Positions 37,630 through 46,374 of a DNA stretch of 64,000 bases are shown in pieces. The notes under the pieces are model-generated. The model was not told the origin of the DNA. It saw nothing but the letters and a program-made list of their open reading frames with translations, and did not search any database. Location: NCBI RefSeq assembly GCF_002005305.1, contig NZ_CP014782.1:1860001-1924000 (forward strand), read 5' to 3'. Position 1 is the first letter of the stretch; each line of letters begins with the position of its first letter. Made by a program: the position numbers and the translations under genes. Source of the DNA: Shewanella psychrophila. GTDB taxonomy: Bacteria > Pseudomonadota > Gammaproteobacteria > Enterobacterales > Shewanellaceae.

Positions 37630-38945
37630 AATCTGACTTAACATTTGCAGGATTAAAAGCCATAAAACACAGTTTCTCACTCCCCCTAGATTATGCCAAG
37701 CCTGATGGCAAGCAGATCACCGTATTCGCTCGTGAGTTGGTTTCCCCTGACAACCGAGACAAACAGCTTCCCTATCTGGTATTTTTCCAAGGTGGACCAG
37801 GATTCGGGGCGATTCGCCCCGCCGCTAATGGAGGCTGGATAAAACGCGCTTTACAAGAGTTCAGAGTCTTATTATTAGATCAACGTGGCACAGGCCTTTC
37901 TACACCTGTGAGTTACCTAAGCCTGAATCATATGGACTCAGAGCAACAAGCCCAGTACCTGACAAACTTTCGCGCCGATAGCATCATCAAAGATGCCGAA
38001 GCGATACGCGCTCAGCTAAGCCCAGATAAAAAGTGGAGTATCCTAGGCCAAAGTTTCGGTGGTTTTTGTGTCTTGAAATACTTAAACGATGCTCCAGAAG
38101 GGCTCAGTGAAGCCTATATCACAGGCGGCATTCCATCACTGACCCGTCACGCTGATGAAGTATATCAAGCCACCTATAAGCGAGTATTAGCGAAAAACCA
38201 AGACTTCTTTAAACGCTTTAGCGACGCCCAGACACTCATCACTCAGCTTGCCGAGCACATCAGTAACAATGAGATCCGTATCGCCACCGGTGAACGACTC
38301 ACCGTTGAAATGCTGCAACTGCTAGGCATCAATATAGGCATGGAGCAAGGGCCAGAGTCTGTCTACTACTTGCTTGAACAGGCACTTATCGAGACCGAAT
38401 CAGGCACACAGGTAAACCCGCTATTTCTGGCACAATTTTGTCAGTTACTGGATTTTAATACCAACCCCATTTTCGCCCTGCTCCATGAGAGTATCTACTG
38501 TCAAACACACGCTTCAAAAGGCGAAGTCTCAACAAGCAGCGCTTCAAATTGGTCGGCTCAACGCATTCGTGGCCAATATGATGAATTCAATTACGAGTCG
38601 GGCAAGCCCTTCCTCTTTACCGGAGAGATGGTCTACCCCTGGTTTTTCGAGCAATTCACTAACCTCAAACCACTCAAACATGCCGCCAACTTACTCGCCC
38701 AGAAATCTGATTGGTCACAGCTGTATGACTTGGACACCCTGGCGAACAACCAAGTCCCCGTCGCTGCAGCCATCTATAGCGAAGATATGTTTGTCGAAAT
38801 GAACTACAGCCTGGAAACCGCCAAGCGAGTCGGCGAGCTCAAATATTGGTTAACGTCTGAGTATGAACACAATGGCATCCGCATGAATGGTGAGCATATT
38901 CTTGATAAGCTGATAGCGCTTAATCGTGGTGAACAGCTGCGTTAA
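37626..38945 (+). CDS. S33-family alpha/beta hydrolase (prolyl aminopeptidase type)
   Basis: The 439-residue cytoplasmic enzyme has the S33 oxyanion motif 'FFQGGPGFGA', 'LLLDQRGTGLS', the nucleophile elbow 'LGQSFGGFC' and a C-terminal 'MNGEHILDK' with the likely catalytic His. It should remove N-terminal proline or act on a similar small peptide. ATG 37626 is chosen: the longer frame starts at TTG 37611, and AAGG is 6 bases before the ATG. A perfect FNR-type palindrome upstream suggests control by oxygen (inference). Confidence 0.87.
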   Translation: MKSDLTFAGLKAIKHSFSLPLDYAKPDGKQITVFARELVSPDNRDKQLPYLVFFQGGPGFGAIRPAANGGWIKRALQEFRVLLLDQRGTGLSTPVSYLSLNHMDSEQQAQYLTNFRADSIIKDAEAIRAQLSPDKKWSILGQSFGGFCVLKYLNDAPEGLSEAYITGGIPSLTRHADEVYQATYKRVLAKNQDFFKRFSDAQTLITQLAEHISNNEIRIATGERLTVEMLQLLGINIGMEQGPESVYYLLEQALIETESGTQVNPLFLAQFCQLLDFNTNPIFALLHESIYCQTHASKGEVSTSSASNWSAQRIRGQYDEFNYESGKPFLFTGEMVYPWFFEQFTNLKPLKHAANLLAQKSDWSQLYDLDTLANNQVPVAAAIYSEDMFVEMNYSLETAKRVGELKYWLTSEYEHNGIRMNGEHILDKLIALNRGEQLR

Positions 38946-39044
38946 TGCCCAGCCAAGCAGGAGCAATGTGCATGGCATTTGATACGTGAAATGCACTGGT
39001 TCAAGATTTCATAGATGGCATAGTTTTCAACTAGCCTATCTGCG

Positions 39045-39081
39045 GAACATCCTCCCGTTATTCAATAACGGGAGGATGTTC
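39045..39081. repeat. 37-base perfect hairpin
   Basis: GAACATCCTCCCGTTATT pairs perfectly with AATAACGGGAGGATGTTC around a central C (effective loop 5). There is no T-run on either side, so a simple terminator role is doubtful, though it follows the S33 peptidase gene by 100 bases. Confidence 0.65.
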
Positions 39082-39156
39082 ATTCAGCTCTAGCTCTAGC
39101 TCTAGCACCAAAAACTCACAAAAATAAAGTCACCAATGCTCATAGATCAATGTCTT

Positions 39157-39312
39157 CTAGGGTAATTCCCCCGCCTTTATCTCTTCTGAAATTTGATAAG
39201 GCATCATTCCTCGTCCTGACCAGAGAATTGTAGAGTCGAAATCAATGCTCAACATGTATTTAACATTGTGAGGGAATTGAAAATTAGGAAGGTCAAGCGC
39301 TGTAGGCAAGAT
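39157..39312 (-). pseudogene. Coding remnant, possibly LysR C-terminus
   Basis: A 51-codon open stretch ends '...STILWSGRGMMPYQI' then 'SEEIKAGELP' and stop. 'GxGMMPYxxxEEIKAGEL' resembles the end of LysR-type effector domains. No start or DNA-binding region is present. The assignment is weak. Confidence 0.2.
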
Positions 39313-39628
39313 CTATATATGGCTCCTTGGTTTCTACGCATGAAACTGAAAAATCGAACAACCCAGAGCTTCTCACCCATTTAGTGGGACTAGTATTAGT
39401 AAAACAGACTCTCCCGATATACTTGGATTGATTGCAGTTGAATAAAGCGATTTGTTTCATTGTGACAGATCTTGATCATAGTGATGAACCTTACATTGCC
39501 ACGTACACGACCTAGCCAGAACCCGCCGTGACTGGCGACTAGTTGGAGCAGGTATTACAATAAGCCACAATGAATTGACATTATCAGGCCTGCTTAATTA
39601 GCCATTAATATCGCATACAAAAAAACCA

Positions 39629-40458
39629 GGTTCTGTCGCAAACAGAGATCGGGCCGCTATAAATTGAGGGGACGGACTTCCTCAGACACAACTAGGCCGC
39701 TAAAGAATAAAATTGTTCCCATGGGGTCATAATTTCAGTCGTGTCCATTTGCCCCAGCTTAATCATGGAGCAAAGTTCAACGCCTGCCAGTGTCGACTCA
39801 GCCCCTTTCCAAGATTTCCAACCTAGACATTGATGCATTTTTCCCTTCACTTTTCGATGGCTTTGCTCGACAATATTATTCAAATATTTAACAGCCAAAA
39901 CCTCAATCATAAACAGCATATATCCAGATAACCAAAGACGAATATTGATGGTATCTAATGCGGCGGCATTCGCGCCACTTTTATCAATGACAACTTTTTC
40001 AGGTAAACCATGTTGGTTGATAGCCTTGTTGAAAAATGCCCGTGCCGCTGGCTCATCACGGGTTTCACTCAAATAAAAATCAATAATAGCGCCGTACTTG
40101 TCCACGGCTCGATAATAGTAAACCCACCGACCTTTAACTTTTATGTAGGTTTCGTCCATTCGCCAAGAACCAGATACTCGACGCTTTTTCTTCCTGAATA
40201 TGGCTTCGAGTTGCGGCGCATATTTGATAACCCACCGGTTCAGGGTTGAGTGGTCAAAATGGATATTTCGCTCAGCGAATATCTCCTCAATTTCACGGTA
40301 ACTGAGTTTGTAGGCCAGGTAATAGCGAAGCGCCTGCATGATGATATCTGATGGATAATGTCGCCCCGAGAAGTTGAGTGTCATGCAGTGGATGTTCTTA
40401 ATTAATGTCTGAACATCATCGACACTTTAGCTGGTTTCGTCAACTTTGCGACAGAACT
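39629..40458 (-). mobile_element. IS6-family insertion sequence, copy 1
   Basis: An 830-base element with terminal inverted repeats GGTTCTGTCGCAAA (39629-39642) and its complement at 40445-40458, where the last base is T instead of C. It encodes one DDE transposase and is, by eye, the exact reverse complement of copy 2 at 41431-42260 apart from that base. The flanks are not an 8-bp direct duplication; the right flank matches the flank of copy 2 in reverse complement. Confidence 0.92.
39692..40384 (-). CDS. IS6-family transposase, copy 1
   Basis: The 230-residue DDE transposase has D77 ('WRMDETYIKVKG'), D134 ('VVIDKSGAN') and E173 ('NNIVEQSHRKVK'), the IS6/IS26 pattern, and an N-terminal HTH region. 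The protein is identical to copy 2. IS6 enzymes act by replicative or targeted conservative cointegrate formation. The ORF is full length, so it is probably active. Confidence 0.95.
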   Translation of the reverse strand: MTLNFSGRHYPSDIIMQALRYYLAYKLSYREIEEIFAERNIHFDHSTLNRWVIKYAPQLEAIFRKKKRRVSGSWRMDETYIKVKGRWVYYYRAVDKYGAIIDFYLSETRDEPAARAFFNKAINQHGLPEKVVIDKSGANAAALDTINIRLWLSGYMLFMIEVLAVKYLNNIVEQSHRKVKGKMHQCLGWKSWKGAESTLAGVELCSMIKLGQMDTTEIMTPWEQFYSLAA

Positions 40459-40466
40459 GACCGGTG
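40459..40466. repeat. 8-bp IS6 target duplication, inverted partner
   Basis: GACCGGTG directly abuts the inner end of IS copy 1 and is the exact reverse complement of CACCGGTC at 42261-42268, outside IS copy 2. Confidence 0.8.
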
Positions 40467-40982
40467 GCTATTAACCAATAATGCTGTGCATTGAAGGTGG
40501 TACTAGTTAAATCCTTTACATACAGTTGTTTGTGCGTTTGTTTTTGCGAGTGTTAAGTATGTTTGTTGTCAGTTTTTTAATTGGTTTTTTGTAAGGTCAT
40601 AGGATTTTACCTGTCATTAATTTGACTGGTAGATGTTTTTTTGTCTATTTTTATTATTGTTTTATCCAATGATTAAATGTTTTTGTTCTATTTTTACTCT
40701 GTTTTTATCGTGTTTTAAATTATAGGATGAGTTGTTTTTACTTAATAGGGCTTTGTGGCATTTTTAAATTTAAATATTTACATTCTAAGTTTGCATGTAG
40801 AGTTTTTAGCTGGTTGTTCTTATAAGTGCTTGAATGTTTTAGATATGGTTTTATTTATTTTTTATGATGTTCAACTATGTCTAGAACGATTGTTTAATTA
40901 TTTTGTTTTGTTCTCTTGTTAATATAAAAAACTTGATATAGATTCTCGTTCCCATTTTGGATTCATACTTAACGGAGTAATA
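40459..40982. other. AT-rich leader region of the small secreted protein
   Basis: About 520 bases, strikingly T-rich on the plus strand with many TTTT and GTTTTT tracts. There is no ORF of note. The composition is unlike the housekeeping flanks and is typical of horizontally acquired, H-NS-silenced DNA. It presumably holds the promoter of the following gene. Confidence 0.6.
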
Positions 40983-41396
40983 ATGAACAAGATTAAACTT
41001 ATTGGCTTACTGGCTTTGTTTGCAACGACAGCAGCATCTGCAAATGAGACGATTGTATTTCCTGGTTCTACAAGCACGTCTGCAGTGGAGGCATCGATCA
41101 CCTTCCCACAAGAGAAGTCACCGATTGCACTTGTTGGTGGTTATCAAGTCGAGGGTGGTATTTTGACATCAAGAACCTATAACTGCGGCATTAACATCAG
41201 CGATCTTGAGATTGAAGCTAAGTTGCATTGGGACGGCGCGACTCCACAAATTTTGATAGTAGGTGAAAATCTTATTATGTGCCGTTCTGGCTCTACTGGC
41301 CCATTTTCAGTTGACCTAACTGAGTTCATTACTAACATGCCTGCACACATTTTAGACAGAATTGAAGTGGCGAATGGCGTACGTCTTGGGCTGTAA
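40983..41396 (+). CDS. Small secreted protein of unknown function
   Basis: The 137-residue protein has a clear Sec signal peptide (NKIKLIGLLALFATTAASA, cleavage after residue ~21). The mature part is beta-rich and has two cysteines ('YNCGI' and 'IMCRSG') that could form a disulfide. I do not recognise a family. GGAG precedes the ATG by 6 bases, so it looks expressed. It is the only gene between the inverted IS6 copies. Undoing the inferred inversion would put it divergent from the ADP-ribosyltransferase gene at 42556. Confidence 0.7.
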   Translation: MNKIKLIGLLALFATTAASANETIVFPGSTSTSAVEASITFPQEKSPIALVGGYQVEGGILTSRTYNCGINISDLEIEAKLHWDGATPQILIVGENLIMCRSGSTGPFSVDLTEFITNMPAHILDRIEVANGVRLGL

Positions 41397-41430
41397 GCAT
41401 ATCAATTCGTTCTCTTAATGTACCCAATAA

Positions 41431-42260
41431 GGTTCTGTCGCAAAGTTGACGAAACCAGCTAAAGTGTCGATGATGTTCAGACATTAATTAAGAACATCCA
41501 CTGCATGACACTCAACTTCTCGGGGCGACATTATCCATCAGATATCATCATGCAGGCGCTTCGCTATTACCTGGCCTACAAACTCAGTTACCGTGAAATT
41601 GAGGAGATATTCGCTGAGCGAAATATCCATTTTGACCACTCAACCCTGAACCGGTGGGTTATCAAATATGCGCCGCAACTCGAAGCCATATTCAGGAAGA
41701 AAAAGCGTCGAGTATCTGGTTCTTGGCGAATGGACGAAACCTACATAAAAGTTAAAGGTCGGTGGGTTTACTATTATCGAGCCGTGGACAAGTACGGCGC
41801 TATTATTGATTTTTATTTGAGTGAAACCCGTGATGAGCCAGCGGCACGGGCATTTTTCAACAAGGCTATCAACCAACATGGTTTACCTGAAAAAGTTGTC
41901 ATTGATAAAAGTGGCGCGAATGCCGCCGCATTAGATACCATCAATATTCGTCTTTGGTTATCTGGATATATGCTGTTTATGATTGAGGTTTTGGCTGTTA
42001 AATATTTGAATAATATTGTCGAGCAAAGCCATCGAAAAGTGAAGGGAAAAATGCATCAATGTCTAGGTTGGAAATCTTGGAAAGGGGCTGAGTCGACACT
42101 GGCAGGCGTTGAACTTTGCTCCATGATTAAGCTGGGGCAAATGGACACGACTGAAATTATGACCCCATGGGAACAATTTTATTCTTTAGCGGCCTAGTTG
42201 TGTCTGAGGAAGTCCGTCCCCTCAATTTATAGCGGCCCGATCTCTGTTTGCGACAGAACC
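41431..42260 (+). mobile_element. IS6-family insertion sequence, copy 2
   Basis: An 830-base element with perfect 14-bp terminal inverted repeats (GGTTCTGTCGCAAA at 41431; complement ending at 42260), inverted relative to copy 1. Together they bracket 972 bases. Left flank CCCAATAA and right flank CACCGGTC are not direct repeats of each other. Confidence 0.93.
41505..42197 (+). CDS. IS6-family transposase, copy 2
   Basis: The same 230 residues as copy 1, with D77, D134 and E173. The absence of any amino-acid difference indicates recent duplication. It has its start 74 bases inside the left terminal repeat. Confidence 0.95.
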   Translation: MTLNFSGRHYPSDIIMQALRYYLAYKLSYREIEEIFAERNIHFDHSTLNRWVIKYAPQLEAIFRKKKRRVSGSWRMDETYIKVKGRWVYYYRAVDKYGAIIDFYLSETRDEPAARAFFNKAINQHGLPEKVVIDKSGANAAALDTINIRLWLSGYMLFMIEVLAVKYLNNIVEQSHRKVKGKMHQCLGWKSWKGAESTLAGVELCSMIKLGQMDTTEIMTPWEQFYSLAA

Positions 42261-42268
42261 CACCGGTC
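42261..42268. repeat. 8-bp IS6 target duplication, outer copy
   Basis: CACCGGTC directly after IS copy 2; reverse complement of GACCGGTG at 40459-40466. This is the expected product of intramolecular replicative transposition causing inversion. Confidence 0.8.
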
Positions 42269-42555
42269 TCACAATTGACTGTCCCCCTTTAATTTAAATT
42301 AAAAGCCCTCCCCTTACCTAATAACATAGAAAAAGAGAATAAATAGAGTGACAGCAACTCCATACCTTAAAAAAAACCAATAAGATATGATGTAAATCAA
42401 ATAATAATAAACAACTAAAAAGTAGATAAGGATAAATTCAACCGACAACAATTAATATTGGAATTTACATTAACACTCTCTTGATATAAAAATAATTATC
42501 ATTAATATAAAACCCAAGAGTTAATAAATGCTGTTTAACCTTATCAAGGAAGACC

Positions 42556-45108
42556 ATGAAAAATAGATTCACATCAAATATAATCTTAGCGACTATCTTA
42601 GCAAGTACGCCTGTATACACTTTGGCAAACCAACTTAACAATGCTATTTCCTTATCATCTCAACCCTTAATTTCAGATCAATTATCCATCCGCTATGATC
42701 AAGCATGGAAAATAAGTTTTGCTCAGGATCACGCGCAAATCGTGCAACAAATTCCTGATCCACATGTCATTGCTGCTGGTGAATTAAAAACAGCATTAGA
42801 AAAGCATGGCTATCATGGCATTGATCCAGACAAAACGTTTTTTAACATGTTTGATGGCGGGAATAGCAGCCCACGAAGCTATAACGGCTGGGAACATCAC
42901 AATCAACCTCATCGCTCTTACACGCTAACTCAAGCAAGCATACTCAACATATTTAATCAATTTAGCGACAGTTTTCCTGGCGATATAGACCTGTTTACGG
43001 GCGTATATAAACAGGGAATGGGCGCACCTCACTATAATGAACACAATGACGTTCGACTTCTGTCTTCAAAATTATGGGACATTGTCTATTATGATCTTGA
43101 TATTCAAGCTTCTTACACACTAGCGCTAAAGAATTTTTGGCAAGAATACGGTGAGAAGTTTACCCATTTAATGCGTGACAACTTCGCCTTTTCTGCCCAT
43201 CAACAATATACGCTAGGCTTACTCAGCCAAGCACAATATCAACTCGCTACCGCAGCCATCAAAGGTCAACGCTCTCAGGATATTTACGTCTATCGTTTTG
43301 ATATTTACGGTTATGACTCAACCGATATATTGCTCATTGAACAAGAGGGACGTAAAGCCGGTTTACTCTATATTCCTGGTGCTAATCAATCTTTTATCCC
43401 TTTTAACAATGAACGTCACCTGAAGAAGATTCTTTATACAGCTATACAAACTGACGCATCAAAGCAAGCACTCGCTAAACATTTCAGTCTCTATAATCGC
43501 CAAGACGGTGTGAGTTATTCAGGAGTTGATTCAGCCTTAAGTGGACTCGCTGATGATTCATGGGATGAATCCTATCTGATGATGAAAAAGCACCCTATCT
43601 ATGATGACGTTTTTGCTCGCTTAACTGAAATTCAAAAAGCCAGAATGGCCAGTGATGGCGATACCGTTATCAAATCCAATAGCGAATCTAGACGTGATTA
43701 TATTCTGAGTACGACTTACTCCTTATTCACCGTATTGCCTATTATGGATCTGATTTTGCCTGAACTTGGCATCCCAATCACCTTAGCAATCGGCTCTACT
43801 CAACTGGGATTAAGCATAGATCAATCGATCAACGGCGATACATTAACTGAGCGTCTACAAGGCACCAAAATGACGGCGGTAAACTCAGCGCTACTTGCTG
43901 CGACAGTTGTCATCCCCACCGTTGCCACATATGGCCGTAATGTATCAGAGTCTCTCGGGGTTATTGCAGAAAGTATCGATAATCAGATACTGCTTAATCG
44001 AGGGGTGACTGAGCCAGAAATGGCAGGCTTCAACCGGATCCCAACAATCGTAGAGCACCCTCAAACAGGTGAGGAGCTATTAGGTGTAAAACTCACCGAC
44101 CAACCGCGAACTGTGCTACTCAAAGCTGATGGCTTCGGAATATATAGGGAAGTGGAACCTTTAAGCGGGCGGATTATTACCAACTCACGTGTAGTACGAA
44201 CACTCAATTATGAAACCGGTGAAGCACAATGGCTAAGCAATGGGGGGTTAAGAGCCGGTGGCGTCAGTGAGCCGATTGATGAAGCAGGCAGTGTCGCCGA
44301 AGCTGAACATAGTGAAGGGGGAAGTTCGCAATCTGAGATTTTACTGCCAGAGGATCTTCCAGAGCGTCCAGGGATAGGTGGATCAGGTTACGCTGATATG
44401 GGGGGACGTCTCGATGATGTTACCCGCGACTTCTTAGAGCTTGAGATGAGAGTCGACCCCTATTCAAAACTAACCGATATTAACGCCCTGCATAACTTAA
44501 ATCAGCAAGCTCAGGCTGAGATCCAAAACGTACCATTTTTACACCGTTACCAGCCCGAACTAAAGGGGATCACCACTTTCAGGGGCGACGAGCGCTTACC
44601 GGATGAACTCTTTCACTCAGGCTTTAACCGCAGAGTCGAACCCGTCGAGTATATACGATTAGCCGAGCATACCCGAGCGATTCGCGGGGTCATCTCAACC
44701 AGTACCGATGAATCGGTGGCGGTAAGTTACGCCATTCACAACCAACGAGGTTACGTTTATGCCATTGAACTCAATCACGGCGGAGCTGCAGTTGAGACAA
44801 CGTTACGTAATGAAACCTTAAATGAAGTTGCCACTCTTAATATTCCACCGGAAGACATAATATTTGCAGTTGGGCCCTTTAATAACACCGAAGTAAACTT
44901 CAGTATTATTAAGGAACAAGTCGATGCAAGAACCGCTGAGTTACTGATAAATCCACACTCCATGGCTACAGCTGAGGTCGCTGATGCCGCATTTGAAAAA
45001 CTAAAAGCCAGCTTAAAGTATGAGCTAAGTCCGGAGATGTCTTTCTCCGAACGCTATGAAAATCGTCAAGATCTTTTCTGGCATGAAGATGAGTCATTAG
45101 TAGAATAA
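42556..45108 (+). CDS. Secreted ADP-ribosyltransferase toxin with dermonecrotic-toxin-like N-terminus
   Basis: The 850-residue protein has a Sec signal peptide (cut after ~24, ...YTLA). Residues ~40-330 resemble the N-terminal domain of DUF6543 dermonecrotic-type toxins ('LLSSKLWDIVYYD', 'NFWQEYGEKFTHLMRDNF', 'QYTLGLLSQAQYQLA'). A hydrophobic region follows (~380-455: 'YSLFTVLPIMDLILPELGIPI'). The C-terminus (~670-800) is an R-S-E ADP-ribosyltransferase: R676 in 'TFRGDERLPDELFHSGF', S714-T-S716 and E757 in 'NEVATLNIPPEDI', matching pertussis S1 ('YRYDSRPPEDVFQNGF', 'VSTS', 'SEYLAHRRIPPENI') better than cholera A, as L755 replaces the first E of ExE. No B-subunit gene is near. The target is unknown. 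Confidence 0.85.
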   Translation: MKNRFTSNIILATILASTPVYTLANQLNNAISLSSQPLISDQLSIRYDQAWKISFAQDHAQIVQQIPDPHVIAAGELKTALEKHGYHGIDPDKTFFNMFDGGNSSPRSYNGWEHHNQPHRSYTLTQASILNIFNQFSDSFPGDIDLFTGVYKQGMGAPHYNEHNDVRLLSSKLWDIVYYDLDIQASYTLALKNFWQEYGEKFTHLMRDNFAFSAHQQYTLGLLSQAQYQLATAAIKGQRSQDIYVYRFDIYGYDSTDILLIEQEGRKAGLLYIPGANQSFIPFNNERHLKKILYTAIQTDASKQALAKHFSLYNRQDGVSYSGVDSALSGLADDSWDESYLMMKKHPIYDDVFARLTEIQKARMASDGDTVIKSNSESRRDYILSTTYSLFTVLPIMDLILPELGIPITLAIGSTQLGLSIDQSINGDTLTERLQGTKMTAVNSALLAATVVIPTVATYGRNVSESLGVIAESIDNQILLNRGVTEPEMAGFNRIPTIVEHPQTGEELLGVKLTDQPRTVLLKADGFGIYREVEPLSGRIITNSRVVRTLNYETGEAQWLSNGGLRAGGVSEPIDEAGSVAEAEHSEGGSSQSEILLPEDLPERPGIGGSGYADMGGRLDDVTRDFLELEMRVDPYSKLTDINALHNLNQQAQAEIQNVPFLHRYQPELKGITTFRGDERLPDELFHSGFNRRVEPVEYIRLAEHTRAIRGVISTSTDESVAVSYAIHNQRGYVYAIELNHGGAAVETTLRNETLNEVATLNIPPEDIIFAVGPFNNTEVNFSIIKEQVDARTAELLINPHSMATAEVADAAFEKLKASLKYELSPEMSFSERYENRQDLFWHEDESLVE

Positions 45109-45630
45109 GCACCAATAACACTTAAAGCTGAACACAAGCCTTTAAGTCATCGATAACGCTATGGAACCTAGTATTATTGGGTTCCATAGTCACGATTAAA
45201 GCTACAGTTTGGGGGTTTCGCCCATACATCAATTAGCGGTTAAGTCGTAAATCCTCGTCCGAACAGGGCGGGGATATAAGCCCAAGGCTCCATTACAGTC
45301 CTTGATGTGCGGGCGCTTTAAGCTAAATTTAGAAATTCAAACCTTAAAAAAGTAGGTGTCCATTGTGATTGTATTTTTACAAACAAGGTGACTGGCTCGG
45401 CAGATATGAGAAAATGGCTGCATAAACTGCTTACCTGAGCAGAAAGAGACCATTTGATTATCTGTACAAACTGGATAATTTAGATCGCAACGCCACCAGC
45501 ATGCTCAATATTATTGATAATTGCTATATAAAGTAGTGCAGCCCTTAATTTTTAGAAAATAGATTGAGTACCGAGGGCACCTGAGGAAGATGGTTATCCA
45601 AATATAAGCCGCTGAAATCAGCTTGGTCTC
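45109..45630. other. Intergenic region between the two ADP-ribosyltransferase genes
   Basis: About 520 bases without an intact gene. A 10-bp perfect stem (CTATGGAACC 45159-45168; GGTTCCATAG 45180-45189) lies 50 bases after the toxin stop, without a T-run. At 45248-45272 an imperfect hairpin followed by 'ATATAAGCCCAAGG' resembles the right-end structures of IS200/IS605 elements, but no TnpA or TnpB is present. Short coding-like scraps are present around 45440-45535. Confidence 0.5.
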
Positions 45631-46374
45631 TCAAAGAGAGCAGGCCTCTTCAGCTGTTATTACTTCTCCTGTATGAAAATCTTTTATAGGTCTATCGCCA
45701 ATTTGTTCGTAAGTTATTTCGCTGTATACAATTTGATTACCTTCAGGGGTCGTATTAATAGCTGTAACTTCAAAGTATGAGTTTCGGTTAATTAACACTT
45801 CCAGCTCATCATCTCTCACACTTGGAATGACAATCCCATGCACCCCTTTGATAAGTTCAAAACGGGACATCTGTCCGTTATGAAAAATAAAAGCCGACAT
45901 TTTAGATACGGAGGTTGAAATAAAAGAGCTTGGACTCACCACATCACCAACTTCAACTAGATGTCCATATTTAGAAAGTAAACTCTCACCACGGTATACA
46001 ATCCCCTTAAATTTAATTCCATTCTCGAATGCAGAATCCATAACCTTAATTAACTGTGAGGTTTCCTGTTCTATTATTCCTCTTCTAAATACGTCACGAA
46101 CACTCTGATAAGCATCATCTTGAAAGCGTTCAAGAGCATGAAGCTCTTCATCAGACAAAGTATTCATTTGCTGGTTGGCTTGTTGATAGAGTTCATCCCT
46201 AACCCTATAGTAAGTTTCAAGATTATCACTAGTGCCAGGATCGGAAAGATCTTCAATTATGTGCTTTATTTCTGTAGGACTGTAATGTTGAGGGTTAAAT
46301 GTAAGACCCGCTATAGTGTGAAATGGAATGAAAAACAAGCTGATTATTAGGATTTTAGAATAATTAAGTTTCAT
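45631..46374 (-). CDS. Small secreted R-S-ExE ADP-ribosyltransferase
   Basis: The 247-residue protein has a signal peptide (residues 1-22, ...FHTIAG). The catalytic fold shows R128 ('IVYRGES'), S153-T-S155 ('SFISTSVSKMSAF') and E190-x-E192 in 'DDELEVLINRNSYFEV', the ARTT-loop biglutamate of arginine-modifying transferases (ExoS, VIP2, iota, mammalian ecto-ART). Its N-terminal ~100 residues are helical with no recognised domain. The good ribosome site (AGGT 7 bases before ATG) implies expression. It converges on the larger toxin. As a transferase it may also be an effector acting on competitors or on hosts; the sequence does not say which. Confidence 0.85.
   Translation of the reverse strand: MKLNYSKILIISLFFIPFHTIAGLTFNPQHYSPTEIKHIIEDLSDPGTSDNLETYYRVRDELYQQANQQMNTLSDEELHALERFQDDAYQSVRDVFRRGIIEQETSQLIKVMDSAFENGIKFKGIVYRGESLLSKYGHLVEVGDVVSPSSFISTSVSKMSAFIFHNGQMSRFELIKGVHGIVIPSVRDDELEVLINRNSYFEVTAINTTPEGNQIVYSEITYEQIGDRPIKDFHTGEVITAEEACSL

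Larger units (their letters stand above)
38946..39628. other. Intergenic region before the island
   Basis: About 680 bases without an intact gene. It holds a 37-base hairpin (39045-39081), three CTCTAG-type tandem words (39087-39108) and a 51-codon coding remnant on the minus strand (39157-39312). The IS6 copy begins at its right edge. Confidence 0.7.

Noticed and set aside
39629..42260. A classical composite transposon with 8-bp direct duplications outside both IS copies
   Set aside because: Outer flanks (AAAAACCA left, CACCGGTC right) differ. The only matching flanks are inverted, which fits an inversion better than insertion of a composite unit.
42556..45108. Reading the toxin as a polymorphic toxin with an immunity gene directly downstream
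   Set aside because: The 522 bases that follow hold no intact ORF, and the next gene is convergent and itself an ADP-ribosyltransferase, so no immunity gene can be named.
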